A DNA stretch of 17,935 nucleotides from NAT127 sp041655035. GTDB lineage: Bacteria > Pseudomonadota > Gammaproteobacteria > Pseudomonadales > Porticoccaceae. Below, piece by piece: positions 1 through 7,922 of the stretch. The stretch's first letter is position 1. Each line of letters begins with the position of its first letter. The translations under genes were made by a program, and so were the position numbers. The stretch lies in contig JBAZCN010000060.1 in the NCBI GenBank assembly GCA_041655035.1, positions 1-17,935 on the forward strand, given 5' to 3'. The notes beneath the pieces are model-generated. The model saw nothing but the letters and a program-made list of their open reading frames with translations. It was not told the DNA's origin and did not search any database.

Positions 1-849
1 GTAGCGGCGCAGCAGATGGCCCCTGCGCACGGCGATCCGGGTGAAGTTTTCTTCGAACAGATGGCTGCCGTCGAGCTTTTCGAGACCTCTGTCGCGCTCC
101 GGATTGAACGCCAGGGAGGCGATGATACCGACGCCGAGGCCCAGCTCCACATAGGACTTGATGACATCGGCGTCGAGCGCCGACATCACGATGTCCGGTG
201 TCACGCCGGCCTCGGCAAAGGCTTTTTCGACCCGTGCCCGGCCCGTGAAGCCCTCGTGGTAGGTGATGATCGGGTAGTCGCTGATCGCCTTGAGGGTCAG
301 GAGCTCGACGTCGGCCAGCGGATGTCCGGTGGGCACGATCAGGTCGTGTCGCCAGCCGTAGTAGGGGAACGACGCGAGCTCGGGGATATCGCCCAGGGTT
401 TCGGTGGCGATACCGATATCCACCTCGCCATCGAGCAGCAGCTGGGCGATTTCGGTGGGACTGCCCTGGTGCAGCTTCAGGTGCACCCGGGGATAGAGGT
501 TCTTGAAGGTGGTCACCACCCGGGGCAAGGCGTAACGGGCCTGGGTGTGGGTGGTGGCGATGGCCAGGTGGCCGCTGTCCTGGTGACTGAACTGATCGGC
601 CAGGTTCTTGAGATTGCCGGCGTCGAGCAACATCCGCTCGACGATTTTCACCATCGCCTTGCCGGGCTCGGTAAGCCCCAGCAGACGCTTGCCCTTGCGC
701 ACATACAGCTCGACGCCGAGCTCATCCTCGAGGTCCTTGATGTGCTTGGAGACACCGGACTGCGAGGTATACAGGGCATTGGCCACCTCGGTGAGGTTGA
801 AATTGCGGCGAACCGTTTCGCGCACGATCCGCAACTGCTGGAAATTCAC
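1..849 (-). CDS. cysB: CysB, LysR-type regulator of sulfur assimilation (partial, C-terminus off window)
   Basis: The minus strand encodes 283 residues and runs off the left edge; about 40 residues are missing compared with the usual ~324. Residues 1-60 form the winged helix-turn-helix (recognition region TSQSGVSKHIKDLE, 28-41). The effector domain carries TTHTQARY at 99-106. Thr100, Thr102, Gln103, Thr149, Trp166 and Thr202 fall at the same numbers as the sulfate/inducer-site residues known in enterobacterial CysB. In that family the protein activates sulfate transport and reduction genes, induced by N-acetylserine and antagonised by sulfide or thiosulfate. The start is GTG at 849-847, overlapping the cysA stop as GTGA, with AGGAGG six bases upstream. 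Being last in the transporter operon implies it is co-expressed with its own targets (inference). The paralogue Cbl is an alternative, but the pocket residues favour CysB. Confidence 0.93.
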   Translation of the reverse strand, partial: MNFQQLRIVRETVRRNFNLTEVANALYTSQSGVSKHIKDLEDELGVELYVRKGKRLLGLTEPGKAMVKIVERMLLDAGNLKNLADQFSHQDSGHLAIATTHTQARYALPRVVTTFKNLYPRVHLKLHQGSPTEIAQLLLDGEVDIGIATETLGDIPELASFPYYGWRHDLIVPTGHPLADVELLTLKAISDYPIITYHEGFTGRARVEKAFAEAGVTPDIVMSALDADVIKSYVELGLGVGIIASLAFNPERDRGLEKLDGSHLFEENFTRIAVRRGHLLRRY

Positions 850-1931
850 GCGACGCCTCCTGGCAGGGGGCGCTCGAACACGCTCAACCGCGACGGCACC
901 AGGCGCACCAGCTGGCCGTTGACGAGGTTGAGCTCACTGACGCGCTCCTTGCTGATCTCCACCTCGAAATGCTGGCCGCTGGCGCCGTTGATGCCGTCCA
1001 GCTCGACCCGGGCGTTGAGCCCGAAGGACAAGACCCGGTTGACCCTCGCGCTGATCCCCTTGGTGGTGGCGAGATCGGTGACGATGTCGAGCTCATGGGG
1101 GCGGGCGAAGGCGTACACCTCCGACCCCTGAATGAGGCTGTTGTCGCGGTGGGGCACGGTCTCGCCGCTGACCCGCAGAACGTCTTCTTCGACGCGGCCG
1201 TGGAACAGGTTGACGGAGCCGAGAAAGCCGTAGACGAAGGGCGTCGCCGGCTGCGAGTAGACCTGCTCCGGCGTGCCCACCTGCTCGACGTGGCCGCGGT
1301 CCATCAGCACCACCCGGTCGGCCACTTCGAGGGCTTCCTCCTGGTCGTGGGTAACGAAGATGGAGGTGATGTGCAACTCGTCGTGGAGCTTGCGCAGCCA
1401 GCGGCGGAGCTCCTTGCGCACCTTGGCGTCGAGGGCGCCGAACGGTTCGTCGAGCAGCAGCACCCGGGGCTCCACCGCCAGGGCGCGGGCCAGCGCGATG
1501 CGCTGGCGCTGGCCGCCGGACAATTGCGACGGGAAGCGGTCCGCCAGCCAGTCGAGCTGGACCAGATTGAGCAGCTCGTGGACTTTTTCGCGGATCTTGC
1601 TTTCCGGCGGCCTTTCCCGGCGGGGTTTCATGCGGATTCCGAACGCCACGTTGTCGAATACCGTCATGTGCTTGAACAGCGCGTAGTGCTGGAAGACGAA
1701 TCCCACCTGGCGCTCCCTGACATGGGTGCTGGACGCATCCTCGCCATCGAGGATCACCTGCCCCTCGTCGGCCTGTTCAAGGCCGGCGATGACGCGCAGC
1801 AGGGTAGTCTTGCCGCAGCCGGAAGGGCCGAGCAGCGCCACCAGCTCACCGGAAGGGAAATCCAGCGAGATGCCGTCCAGGGCGGTGAAACTGCCAAATT
1901 GCTTACGGATGTTTTTTACCTGAATACTCAT
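846..1931 (-). CDS. cysA: CysA, sulfate/thiosulfate ABC transporter ATPase
   Basis: This 361-residue protein is the cytoplasmic ATPase that powers sulfate/thiosulfate import through CysT-CysW. Visible motifs are Walker A GPSGCGKT (35-42), Q-loop Gln81, signature LSGGQ (137-141), Walker B VLLLDEP (157-163) and the switch His195 in VTHDQEEA. A C-terminal TOBE-like regulatory domain follows from about residue 240. The length is normal for CysA. The start is ATG at 1931, 24 bases after the cysW stop, with AGGAA a few bases upstream. Its stop overlaps the cysB start. The motif set and position after two CysT/CysW permeases make the assignment secure; substrate preference between sulfate and thiosulfate cannot be read from the ATPase. 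Confidence 0.97.
   Translation of the reverse strand: MSIQVKNIRKQFGSFTALDGISLDFPSGELVALLGPSGCGKTTLLRVIAGLEQADEGQVILDGEDASSTHVRERQVGFVFQHYALFKHMTVFDNVAFGIRMKPRRERPPESKIREKVHELLNLVQLDWLADRFPSQLSGGQRQRIALARALAVEPRVLLLDEPFGALDAKVRKELRRWLRKLHDELHITSIFVTHDQEEALEVADRVVLMDRGHVEQVGTPEQVYSQPATPFVYGFLGSVNLFHGRVEEDVLRVSGETVPHRDNSLIQGSEVYAFARPHELDIVTDLATTKGISARVNRVLSFGLNARVELDGINGASGQHFEVEISKERVSELNLVNGQLVRLVPSRLSVFERPLPGGVA
856..861 (-). promoter_or_regulatory. Ribosome binding site of cysB (AGGAGG)
   Basis: A perfect AGGAGG on the minus strand lies inside the last codons of cysA, six bases before the GTG start. It decides in favour of the GTG start, which gives a protein whose N-terminus (MNFQQLR) aligns with the CysB family. 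The cysA stop and cysB start share the four bases GTGA, so translation is probably coupled. Confidence 0.8.
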
Positions 1932-1955
1932 GGATTCTGTTCCTGGTCCGCGCTG

Positions 1956-2879
1956 TTAACGATCGCCGTTGAGTTGAGCCTGTACCTGATGTTCCACCCA
2001 GGTCTTGATCACCAGGGTCACCAGAGCCAGCAGGGCGAGCAGCGATGCCACGGCAAAAGCCGCCGCAAAGTTGTACTCGTTGTAGAGGATTTCGACATGG
2101 AGGGGCATGGTGTTGGTCTGGCCGCGGATGTGTCCCGAAACCACGGAGACCGCTCCGAACTCGCCCATTGCCCGGGCATTACAGAGGATCACGCCGTACA
2201 GCAGGCCCCACTTGATGTTGGGCAGGGTGACGTGCCAGAAAGTCTGCCAGCCCCTGGCGCCGAGCACCACCGCGGCTTCCTCCTCTTCCTTGCCCTGGGC
2301 CTGCATCAGCGGGATCAGCTCCCTGGCGACAAAGGGAAAGGTGACGAAAATGGTGGCGAGCACGATGCCGGGTACGGCAAAAATGATCTTGATATCGTGG
2401 TCGCCGAGCCAGGATCCGAACCAGCCGTTGGCGCCGAATATCAGAACATAGGTCAGCCCCACGATCACCGGCGAGATCGAGAACGGCAGGTCGATAAGGG
2501 TGATCAGCATCTGCTTGCCGCGGAACTCGAACTTGGCGATCGACCAGGCCGCGGCGATACCGAAAACCAGGTTGAGCGGTACCGCGATGATCGCGGTGAT
2601 CAGCGTTAGCTTGACGGCTGATAACGCGTCGGGGTCGCTCAGCGCTTTCCAGTAGACGTCGGCGCCCTTGCGCAGGGCCTCGGTGAATACCGCCACCAGG
2701 GGAAGAAAGATAAAAATGGCGAAAAACACCAGCGAGATGCCCAGCAGCGTCCACTTGACCCAGGGCGGCTCATTGGTCGCGATATTCTTTTCGAAGCGGG
2801 TGGCGCCGAGCCAGCCGCCGCCCTGCCGGCCGGGAATGGCTTTCCCGCCGTGTAACAATCCGCCTGCGGTACCGGCCAT
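1956..2879 (-). CDS. cysW: CysW, sulfate ABC transporter permease
   Basis: This 307-residue inner-membrane permease has about six hydrophobic segments, the first near residues 43-66. The EAA loop that docks on CysA lies around residues 198-213 (EEEEAAVVLGARGWQTF). Segments such as NLVFGIAAAW, IFVTFPFVARELIP and ARAMGEFGAVSVVSG are typical of CysW. The hydrophilic N-terminus of ~40 residues, glycine-rich, is longer than that of enterobacterial CysW (~291 residues in all). The start is ATG at 2879, sharing one base with the cysT stop (TGATG), and GGGAGGA lies just upstream inside cysT. This overlap implies coupled synthesis of the two permease halves. Confidence 0.96.
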   Translation of the reverse strand: MAGTAGGLLHGGKAIPGRQGGGWLGATRFEKNIATNEPPWVKWTLLGISLVFFAIFIFLPLVAVFTEALRKGADVYWKALSDPDALSAVKLTLITAIIAVPLNLVFGIAAAWSIAKFEFRGKQMLITLIDLPFSISPVIVGLTYVLIFGANGWFGSWLGDHDIKIIFAVPGIVLATIFVTFPFVARELIPLMQAQGKEEEEAAVVLGARGWQTFWHVTLPNIKWGLLYGVILCNARAMGEFGAVSVVSGHIRGQTNTMPLHVEILYNEYNFAAAFAVASLLALLALVTLVIKTWVEHQVQAQLNGDR

Positions 2880-3724
2880 CAGCGATTCCTCCCGGTGCGT
2901 TTGCCTGCCCAGGCCTGAAGGCCATTGATGATGAGCAGCAGAATGAATGAGACCACGAGCATGACCACGGCGATGGCGGTGGCGCCAGTGTAGTCGTATT
3001 GCTCCAGTTTGGTGATGATCATCAGCGGCGTGATCTCCGACACCATCGGGATGTTGCCGGCAATGAAGATGACCGAGCCGTACTCGCCCACCGCCCGGGC
3101 GAAGGCCAGGGCAAAGCCGGTGAGCAGCGCCGGCAGGATGATCGGCAGCACCACGTAGCGGAAGGTCTGCCAGCGCCGGGCGCCGAGGCTGGCCGCGGCT
3201 TCCTCCAGCTCGGTCTCCATATCCTCCAGGATCGGCTGCACGGTGCGCACCACAAAGGGCAGGCCGATGAACACCAGGGCAACCAGCACCCCCAGCGGGG
3301 CGAACGCCACCTTGATGCCGAACACGCCCTCGATGTACTGGCCGAGCCAGCCGTTCTTGGCGTAGAGCGCGGTGAGGGCGATACCGGCGACCGCCGTGGG
3401 CAGCGCAAACGGCAGGTCCACCAGTGCGTCCACCAGGCGTTTGCCGGGAAAGGAATAGCGCACCAACACCCAGGCCAGCATCAGGCCGAAGACCGCGTTG
3501 ATGGCGGCCGCCAGCAGCGATGCGCCAAAGGACAGCTTGTAGGACGCCACCACCCGCGGCGTGGTCACCACCTGCCAGAATTCGGCAAAGGTCAGATCCA
3601 TGGTGTAGATGAACACGGCGGACAACGGAATCAGCACGATGATGGAGAGATACACCAGGGTGTAGCCCATGGCCAGGCCGAAGCCCGGCAGAACATTGAA
3701 GGAGCGGGAAGCAGCCATTGTCAT
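2879..3724 (-). CDS. cysT: CysT (CysU), sulfate ABC transporter permease
   Basis: This 281-residue inner-membrane protein is the partner of CysW in the import channel. It shows six hydrophobic segments (first at about 14-40, last at about 249-270). The EAA loop at 174-188 (EEAAASLGARRWQTF) docks on CysA. Family-typical stretches include LVDLPFALPTAVAGIALT and FARAVGEYGSVIFIAGN. The start is ATG at 3724, overlapping the stop of the binding-protein gene as ATGA. A second ATG two codons on (3718) cannot be excluded, and no strong ribosome binding site separates them. The length matches the family. Confidence 0.96.
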   Translation of the reverse strand: MTMAASRSFNVLPGFGLAMGYTLVYLSIIVLIPLSAVFIYTMDLTFAEFWQVVTTPRVVASYKLSFGASLLAAAINAVFGLMLAWVLVRYSFPGKRLVDALVDLPFALPTAVAGIALTALYAKNGWLGQYIEGVFGIKVAFAPLGVLVALVFIGLPFVVRTVQPILEDMETELEEAAASLGARRWQTFRYVVLPIILPALLTGFALAFARAVGEYGSVIFIAGNIPMVSEITPLMIITKLEQYDYTGATAIAVVMLVVSFILLLIINGLQAWAGKRTGRNR

Positions 3725-4734
3725 TGACCCGTCACGATCTGATCGTAGATGCCGTCATCGGCAAAATGCTTTTTGTTGACATCTGCCCAGCTGCCCAGGG
3801 TTTCTTCCACCTGGAAGGTGCGGATGGTGGGGAACTGGCCGGCATAGCGGGCCAGGACGGCCTCGTCCCGCGGGCGGAAGAAATGCCTGGCGATGATGTC
3901 CTGGCCTTCGGCGCTGTACAGAAAGTCGAGATAGGCCTTGGCCAGGGCACCGGTACCGCGTTTGGCGACCACTTTCTCGACCACCGCCACAGGGGCCGAG
4001 GCGTCGATCGACAGCGAGGGGTAGACGACGTCGAACTTGTCGGCACCCAGCTCCTTGCCGATCAGGATGGCCTCGTTTTCGAAGGTCACCAGGACATCGC
4101 CGACATCGCGCTGGGTAAAGGTCGTGGTGGCGCCGCGGCCGCCGCCGTCCAGCACCGGCACGTTGGCCAGCAACCTGGTGACGAATTCCCGCGCAGCCGT
4201 TTCGGAACCGCTGCTTTCCAGGGCATAACCCCAGGCGGCGAGGTAGGAATAGCGGCCATTGCCCGAGGTCTTGGGGTTCGGCACGATGACCTGGATACCG
4301 TCCCGGGCGAGGTCGTCCCAGTCGCGAATATTCTTGGGGTTGCCCTTGCGCACCAGAAACACGCTGGTGGTGGTGTAGGGCGTCGCCTGGTGGGGAAAGC
4401 GGTCGCGCCAGTCCCCGGCCACCAGGCCCCGGTCGGCGAGAAAGTCGATGTCCGGCGACTGGTTCATGGTGATGACGTCGCCCTCGAGGCCGGCGGCCAC
4501 CGCCTGCGCCTGTTTGCTGGACCCGGCATGGGATTGGTTGACCTTCACCTTGGGGTTGCCCCTGGCCTTCCAGTCGCTTTCGAAGGCGGGATTGATCTCT
4601 TGGTAGAGCTCGCGGGAAACGTCATAGGAGACATTGAGCAGGTTCGACTCGCCATGGGCGATCGCGGCTAGCGAGAGCCCGAACAACAGGCCGAGGGCCA
4701 ACTGGCGGGGGCGGAAAAGACGTGGCGCGGACAT
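3721..4734 (-). CDS. Periplasmic sulfate/thiosulfate-binding protein (Sbp/CysP type)
   Basis: The 337-residue precursor has a signal peptide (basic residues 5-10, hydrophobic core 11-26, likely cleavage near residues 26-28). The mature part begins with the family hallmark LLNVSYDVSRELY. Anion-site stretches are visible: SHAGSSKQA, NPKTSGNGRYSYLAAWGYA and GGRGATTTF. The protein should capture sulfate or thiosulfate in the periplasm and hand it to CysTW. It mixes features: SHAGSSKQ, NPKTSGN and GGRGATTTF resemble CysP, whereas ENEAILIGKELG resembles Sbp, so no gene symbol is given. It is the first gene of the operon. AAGGA lies 8 bases before the ATG. Confidence 0.95.
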   Translation of the reverse strand: MSAPRLFRPRQLALGLLFGLSLAAIAHGESNLLNVSYDVSRELYQEINPAFESDWKARGNPKVKVNQSHAGSSKQAQAVAAGLEGDVITMNQSPDIDFLADRGLVAGDWRDRFPHQATPYTTTSVFLVRKGNPKNIRDWDDLARDGIQVIVPNPKTSGNGRYSYLAAWGYALESSGSETAAREFVTRLLANVPVLDGGGRGATTTFTQRDVGDVLVTFENEAILIGKELGADKFDVVYPSLSIDASAPVAVVEKVVAKRGTGALAKAYLDFLYSAEGQDIIARHFFRPRDEAVLARYAGQFPTIRTFQVEETLGSWADVNKKHFADDGIYDQIVTGQ

Positions 4735-4996
4735 GGCTGGAATCCTTGTGTTTAATAACCACGAAGTCTAAATAGCGTTCTTCTTAGATAGAAATAACAA
4801 ATCGTGAAATGCTTATGCCTTTTTGTGCAATCAGAGGGCGGGCTATTGCAGAATCAGTGGTAAGAGGCTGCTGTGGCGCTTCCCGGGCGGCAGCGGGGCC
4901 ATGGCGCCTGGCGCATATGGCAAATGGAAAGGACCTTATGCGAAATCGGTATCAGGGAATCCCCGGCAGACCGCGATCGTGTTGGCCGTGCCGCCC
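4735..4996 (-). promoter_or_regulatory. Intergenic region upstream of the sulfate operon, probable promoter and CysB target
   Basis: These 262 bases separate the amidotransferase stop from the sbp/cysP start, both on the minus strand. The portion within ~100 bases of the start is clearly AT-rich in a GC-rich setting, as expected for a promoter. An imperfect 22-base dyad occupies 4777-4798, with GTT/AAC ends and TTCT/AGAA inner arms. CysB-type regulators bind degenerate AT-rich sites of this kind, but I cannot identify a clean -35/-10 pair. The more distal part (4860-4996) shows no convincing gene; its short open frames lack good start signals. Confidence 0.45.
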
Positions 4997-5878
4997 TCAG
5001 GCCAGTGTCGCGGTGCCCAGCCGCCAGCCGGTGGAGCAGCGATAAGCCTCGCCGCCGCTGGCGAGGGGGGGCCGGGGAGGGGAGCGCAATTGCGGGCGGC
5101 CGGTGACCTCGCTCCGATATTCATCGCCGCCGGTGAAGGCCCGAAGTTCTCCTGCACCCATGGTGTTCCAGGCTTCGCCCCGGGTGAGTGGCCGGGTGGC
5201 GACCACCACGATCTGGTCGTCGTCATCATTGTGGTGCAGTAAGTCGATGTGGTGATCCTCGTCGAGCAGCTCGATCCGGGTGAATGGCGCGGCGCGGGCG
5301 GTCCAGTACAGCTCCGTGGAACAATGGGCCACCAGCAGATCGCCATCGCTGAGCAGGAAGTTGAAACTGCCATGGCGGGCTATCTCCGCGCTCCAGGCCG
5401 CGATGTGGGCAAGCAGGCTGTCGGTGTCCGGGGCCTGCGGGCCAAAGTGATCGAGCAGCGCGCTGAGCAGATGGCAGAAAGCCTTTTCACTGTCGGTTTC
5501 GCCGCGGGGGAGGTAACAGCCCCGGTGTCGCGGCGCGAAGCCCTTCAGGTCGCCGTTGTGGGCGAATATCCAATCCCGCTGCCACAGCCGGCGGCAGAAG
5601 GGGTGGCTGTTGCGAACATTCACCCCGCCGATCGTCGCCCTGCGGATATGGGCGATGATATTGGTGGAACGGAACGGCCTGTTCAGCAGAGCCTGGGCGT
5701 CGCCGCAGCGGTCGGCGGCGGTGTCGCGCACCTCGAGATGGGGCTCACTGCCATGATAATAGGCCAGGCCCCAGCCATCTCCGTGGTGGTCGGTGCCGCC
5801 GCCGCGACGAAAAAATCCCCGCAGTGAAAAATGCGGTGCGATCGGCTTGGCACTGTTGATTCCCAATAACTGACACAT
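4997..5878 (-). CDS. Class II glutamine amidotransferase (YafJ/EgtC/Dug3-like)
   Basis: This 293-residue protein begins MCQLLG, so Cys2 becomes the N-terminal nucleophile after methionine removal. Class II (Ntn) glutaminase motifs follow in order: HGDGWG (32-37), HIRRAT (77-82), NSHPF (90-94), HNGDL (107-111) and GETDSE (126-131). Stand-alone members such as YafJ, EgtC and Dug3 hydrolyse gamma-glutamyl amides. EgtC acts in ergothioneine synthesis and Dug3 in glutathione breakdown. No synthetase domain is fused, so a hydrolase role is likely, but the substrate is unknown. The ~40-residue C-terminal tail after residue 250 is Pro/Arg/Gly-rich, of low similarity, and longer than YafJ (~255 residues). 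It lies between two sulfur gene sets, which makes a gamma-glutamyl thiol substrate an attractive but untested idea. Confidence 0.9.
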   Translation of the reverse strand: MCQLLGINSAKPIAPHFSLRGFFRRGGGTDHHGDGWGLAYYHGSEPHLEVRDTAADRCGDAQALLNRPFRSTNIIAHIRRATIGGVNVRNSHPFCRRLWQRDWIFAHNGDLKGFAPRHRGCYLPRGETDSEKAFCHLLSALLDHFGPQAPDTDSLLAHIAAWSAEIARHGSFNFLLSDGDLLVAHCSTELYWTARAAPFTRIELLDEDHHIDLLHHNDDDDQIVVVATRPLTRGEAWNTMGAGELRAFTGGDEYRSEVTGRPQLRSPPRPPLASGGEAYRCSTGWRLGTATLA

Positions 5879-5981
5879 ACTACTGCGCTAAATCCTCGCC
5901 GCCAGGCAGTTGGGTGATGGTGTGGATATCGATGCCGCCCCTTGAAAAAGCGCGCGACGAAAAAGCACTTGGCGCCGACAC

Positions 5982-6009
5982 TATATAAAAACCCATCCGC
6001 CCGCGACAA
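5982..6009 (-). promoter_or_regulatory. Possible promoter of the amidotransferase gene
   Basis: On the minus strand TTGTCG (6009-6004) and TATATA (5987-5982) are spaced by 16 bases. Each matches four of six consensus sigma-70 positions. The start codon lies about 100 bases downstream. This is a pattern match only. Confidence 0.3.
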
Positions 6010-6213
6010 AGCGGAAAAAATGATTAGCTTTCCCGGTTGCCGATAATTCTGCGTTGTGACCGCCGCGGCCCGGCGCAGTAATCCTTATTGCTGAATTTTG
6101 CATATTGTTAGTGATTTATCTTGTTTCCCGCCGCCTTTGCCCATCATTTATATTTTTTCCCAGCTGAAGGCCAGCGGTCCGCCGGGCCTGACAAGCAAGT
6201 GAATTGTTAACAT

Positions 6214-6219
6214 GGAGAG
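6214..6219 (+). promoter_or_regulatory. Ribosome binding site of the rhodanese gene
   Basis: GGAGAG lies five bases before the ATG at 6225 and selects that start over an upstream in-frame TTG at 6204. Confidence 0.7.
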
Positions 6220-6224
6220 CCACG

Positions 6225-6767
6225 ATGAAAATCATTCCGATCAGCAAGGGCAGCGTTTTTTTTGATCAGCAGGGCGACATTACGCCGGAGCATGATGAGG
6301 CTCCGGACCGCTCGCTCGAAGGGCGCGCCCGCCACCCGGTACTGGAAGCCGCCCGCCAGCGAGCCGTCGAACAGGGTTTGCCTTACGCCGGCGCCGTGAA
6401 TCCCGATGATGCCTGGAAATTGTTTGCCGGCGGCATCGTCTACCTGGTGGATGTGCGCACCGCCGAAGAGCGCAAGTTCGTCGGCCATGTGCCCAACACC
6501 GTGCACATTCCCTGGCAGACCGGCGCCGCGCTGCTCAAGAACCCGCGCTTTATCCGTGAACTCGAACTGAAACTGCCGAGGGAGGGCGCGATCCTGTTCC
6601 TGTGCCGGAGCGGCAAGCGTTCGGCCGCCGCCGCGGAAGCTGCGACCAAAGCCGGCTTTCCCCATGTGTTCAACGTCAGCGAAGGGTTCGAAGGTGATCT
6701 CAATGGCAATCAGCAGCGCCGCCAGAACGGCTGGCGGCAGCGCGGCCTGCCGTGGCAGCAGGACTGA
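6225..6767 (+). CDS. Rhodanese-like sulfurtransferase
   Basis: This 180-residue cytoplasmic protein has a single rhodanese domain at about residues 55-175. It shows LVDVRTAEERKFVGHVPNTVHIPW and the active-site loop CRSGKRS, with the persulfide-forming Cys127. The C-terminal GFEGDLNGNQQRRQNGW...GLPW is typical of a group of bacterial single-domain rhodaneses. Such enzymes move sulfane sulfur from thiosulfate or persulfides to thiol acceptors. The 50-residue N-terminal extension is of unknown role. It is the first gene of the plus-strand sulfur cluster, 144 bases ahead of serine O-acetyltransferase. In the encapsulin context it could feed or draw on the stored sulfur pool, which is inference from neighbours. 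Confidence 0.93.
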   Translation: MKIIPISKGSVFFDQQGDITPEHDEAPDRSLEGRARHPVLEAARQRAVEQGLPYAGAVNPDDAWKLFAGGIVYLVDVRTAEERKFVGHVPNTVHIPWQTGAALLKNPRFIRELELKLPREGAILFLCRSGKRSAAAAEAATKAGFPHVFNVSEGFEGDLNGNQQRRQNGWRQRGLPWQQD

Positions 6768-6777
6768 AGGGCAGCGC

Positions 6778-6915
6778 ATGAGTGGACCGCAGGTCGAGAT
6801 CGGATCACCACAGATGACCGAACCCACAGCAGCCAGTGGACGCATGGCGATTGCCCGGCAACCTTTACCGAAAGAATCTTTACCGAAAGAACCTTCGCGG
6901 TGGCCAGCACGATGA
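6778..6915 (+). CDS. Possible small ORF / leader upstream of serine O-acetyltransferase (45 aa)
   Basis: An ATG at 6778, with GAAGGG some nine bases upstream, opens a 45-codon frame. It ends TGA at 6913-6915 and overlaps the ATG of the next gene as ATGA. The predicted peptide is Pro/Ser/Ala-rich and contains the repeat PLPKESLPKE, encoded by a 15-bp tandem repeat. I recognise no family. The precise stop/start overlap is the only argument that it is translated; it could equally be a chance open frame in a 144-base spacer. Confidence 0.25.
   Translation: MSGPQVEIGSPQMTEPTAASGRMAIARQPLPKESLPKEPSRWPAR
6863..6892 (+). repeat. 15-bp tandem direct repeat (two copies)
   Basis: The units are ctttaccgaaagaat (6863-6877) and ctttaccgaaagaac (6878-6892), which differ only in the last base. 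They lie 19 bases before the serine O-acetyltransferase ATG. No protein-binding site is recognised; they could be an operator pair or simply a recent duplication. Confidence 0.85.
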
Positions 6916-7922
6916 ACGACAAACTGAGCAATATCTCCTGGACAGAGCCCGCCGGCGGCGCGGCGTCGCAGCCAAACTGGAACCTGGACGCCATCGTCAC
7001 CGATTTGCGCGCGGTGCGCCAGCAGTGGCGAAACCAGACCGGACGCAATCGGGAACTGGGACTGCGCGAGCTACCGTCGCGCGACAAGGTGCAATGGCTG
7101 GTCAACGGCCTGACTGGCGTTTTGTTCCCGATGCGGCTGGGGCCGCAGGACCTGCGCGAGGAGAGCGAGGACTTTTACGTCGGCTATACGCTCGACGCGG
7201 CGCTCAACGAATTGCTGCATCAGGTAAAGCTGGAATTGCTCTACCAGCTGCGCTACCAGAACAAACAGCGTCAGGAACTCGCCACTGGCGTGTCGCCGGG
7301 CAGCATCGGCAGCGACGCCGTGCAGATCGTGCGCCAGTTTGCCGCGACCCTGCCGGAACTGCGGCGCATTCTCGACAGCGACGTGCTGGCGGCTTTTCAC
7401 GGCGACCCGGCGGCGCGGAGCGTCGATGAAGTACTGTTGTGCTACCCCGGCATATCCGCCATCACCCATCACCGCCTGGCCCACACACTCTACCGCCTCG
7501 GCCTGCCGCTGCTGGCGCGGATGGTGGCGGAAATCGCCCACTCCAGCACGGGGATCGACATTCACCCCGGCGCGACCATCGGCGGCAGTTTTTTCATCGA
7601 TCACGGCACCGGCGTGGTGATCGGCGAAACTGCGGTGATCGGCGAGCGGGTGAGGATCTACCAGGCCGTCACCCTGGGTGCCAAGAGTTTTCCCGCCGAT
7701 CACGACGGCGTGCTGCAGAAAGGCCAGCTCCGCCACCCCATTGTCGAGAACGACGTGGTGATCTACGCCGGGGCCACGGTGCTTGGCCGCATCACCCTGG
7801 GTCGCGGTTCGTCGATAGGCGGCAATGTGTGGCTTACCCGCAGCGTGCCGCCGGGCAGCAATATCACCCAGGCAAATTCCCAGCAAAGATCCGCCGGGGA
7901 GGGCGACCATCACCATGGATGA
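6912..7922 (+). CDS. Serine O-acetyltransferase (CysE/EpsC-like)
   Basis: The enzyme makes O-acetylserine from serine and acetyl-CoA, the carbon skeleton for cysteine; its isomer N-acetylserine is the CysB inducer. The protein has 336 residues. An N-terminal helical domain (about 25-200) is followed by left-handed beta-helix hexapeptide repeats from about 213 to 310. Catalytic residues visible by comparison with E. coli CysE are Asp216 in GIDIHPG, His231 in DHGTG and His275 in LRHPI. Family signatures include VVIGETAVIG and YQAVTLGAKSF. It is longer than CysE (~273 residues), resembling the longer EpsC type. The tail after 315 (GSNITQANSQQRSAGEG, then three His and Gly) is unlike the CysE tail, so feedback by cysteine may differ (inference). 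ATG 6912 was chosen over GTG 6900. Its 3' end overlaps the regulator gene by eight bases. Confidence 0.93.
   Translation: MNDKLSNISWTEPAGGAASQPNWNLDAIVTDLRAVRQQWRNQTGRNRELGLRELPSRDKVQWLVNGLTGVLFPMRLGPQDLREESEDFYVGYTLDAALNELLHQVKLELLYQLRYQNKQRQELATGVSPGSIGSDAVQIVRQFAATLPELRRILDSDVLAAFHGDPAARSVDEVLLCYPGISAITHHRLAHTLYRLGLPLLARMVAEIAHSSTGIDIHPGATIGGSFFIDHGTGVVIGETAVIGERVRIYQAVTLGAKSFPADHDGVLQKGQLRHPIVENDVVIYAGATVLGRITLGRGSSIGGNVWLTRSVPPGSNITQANSQQRSAGEGDHHHG

Larger units (their letters stand above)
5879..6224. other. AT-rich divergent intergenic region (346 bp)
   Basis: This region separates the minus-strand amidotransferase from the plus-strand rhodanese and must hold the promoters of both. 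The part at about 6082-6160 is strongly AT-rich and includes TATATT at 6149-6154, a good -10 element without a good -35 at normal spacing. That would fit an activator-dependent promoter for the rhodanese-to-encapsulin cluster (inference). I see no gene, RNA gene or strong terminator in it. Confidence 0.5.

Noticed and set aside
969..2609. A 546-codon plus-strand open frame, with a similar one at 16-1131
   Set aside because: Both run opposite cysA, cysW and cysB, whose motifs are unambiguous; their products are low-complexity.
4809..5045. Short plus-strand frames upstream of the sulfate operon
   Set aside because: They lack ribosome binding sites and family resemblance, and they run into the antisense strand of the amidotransferase.
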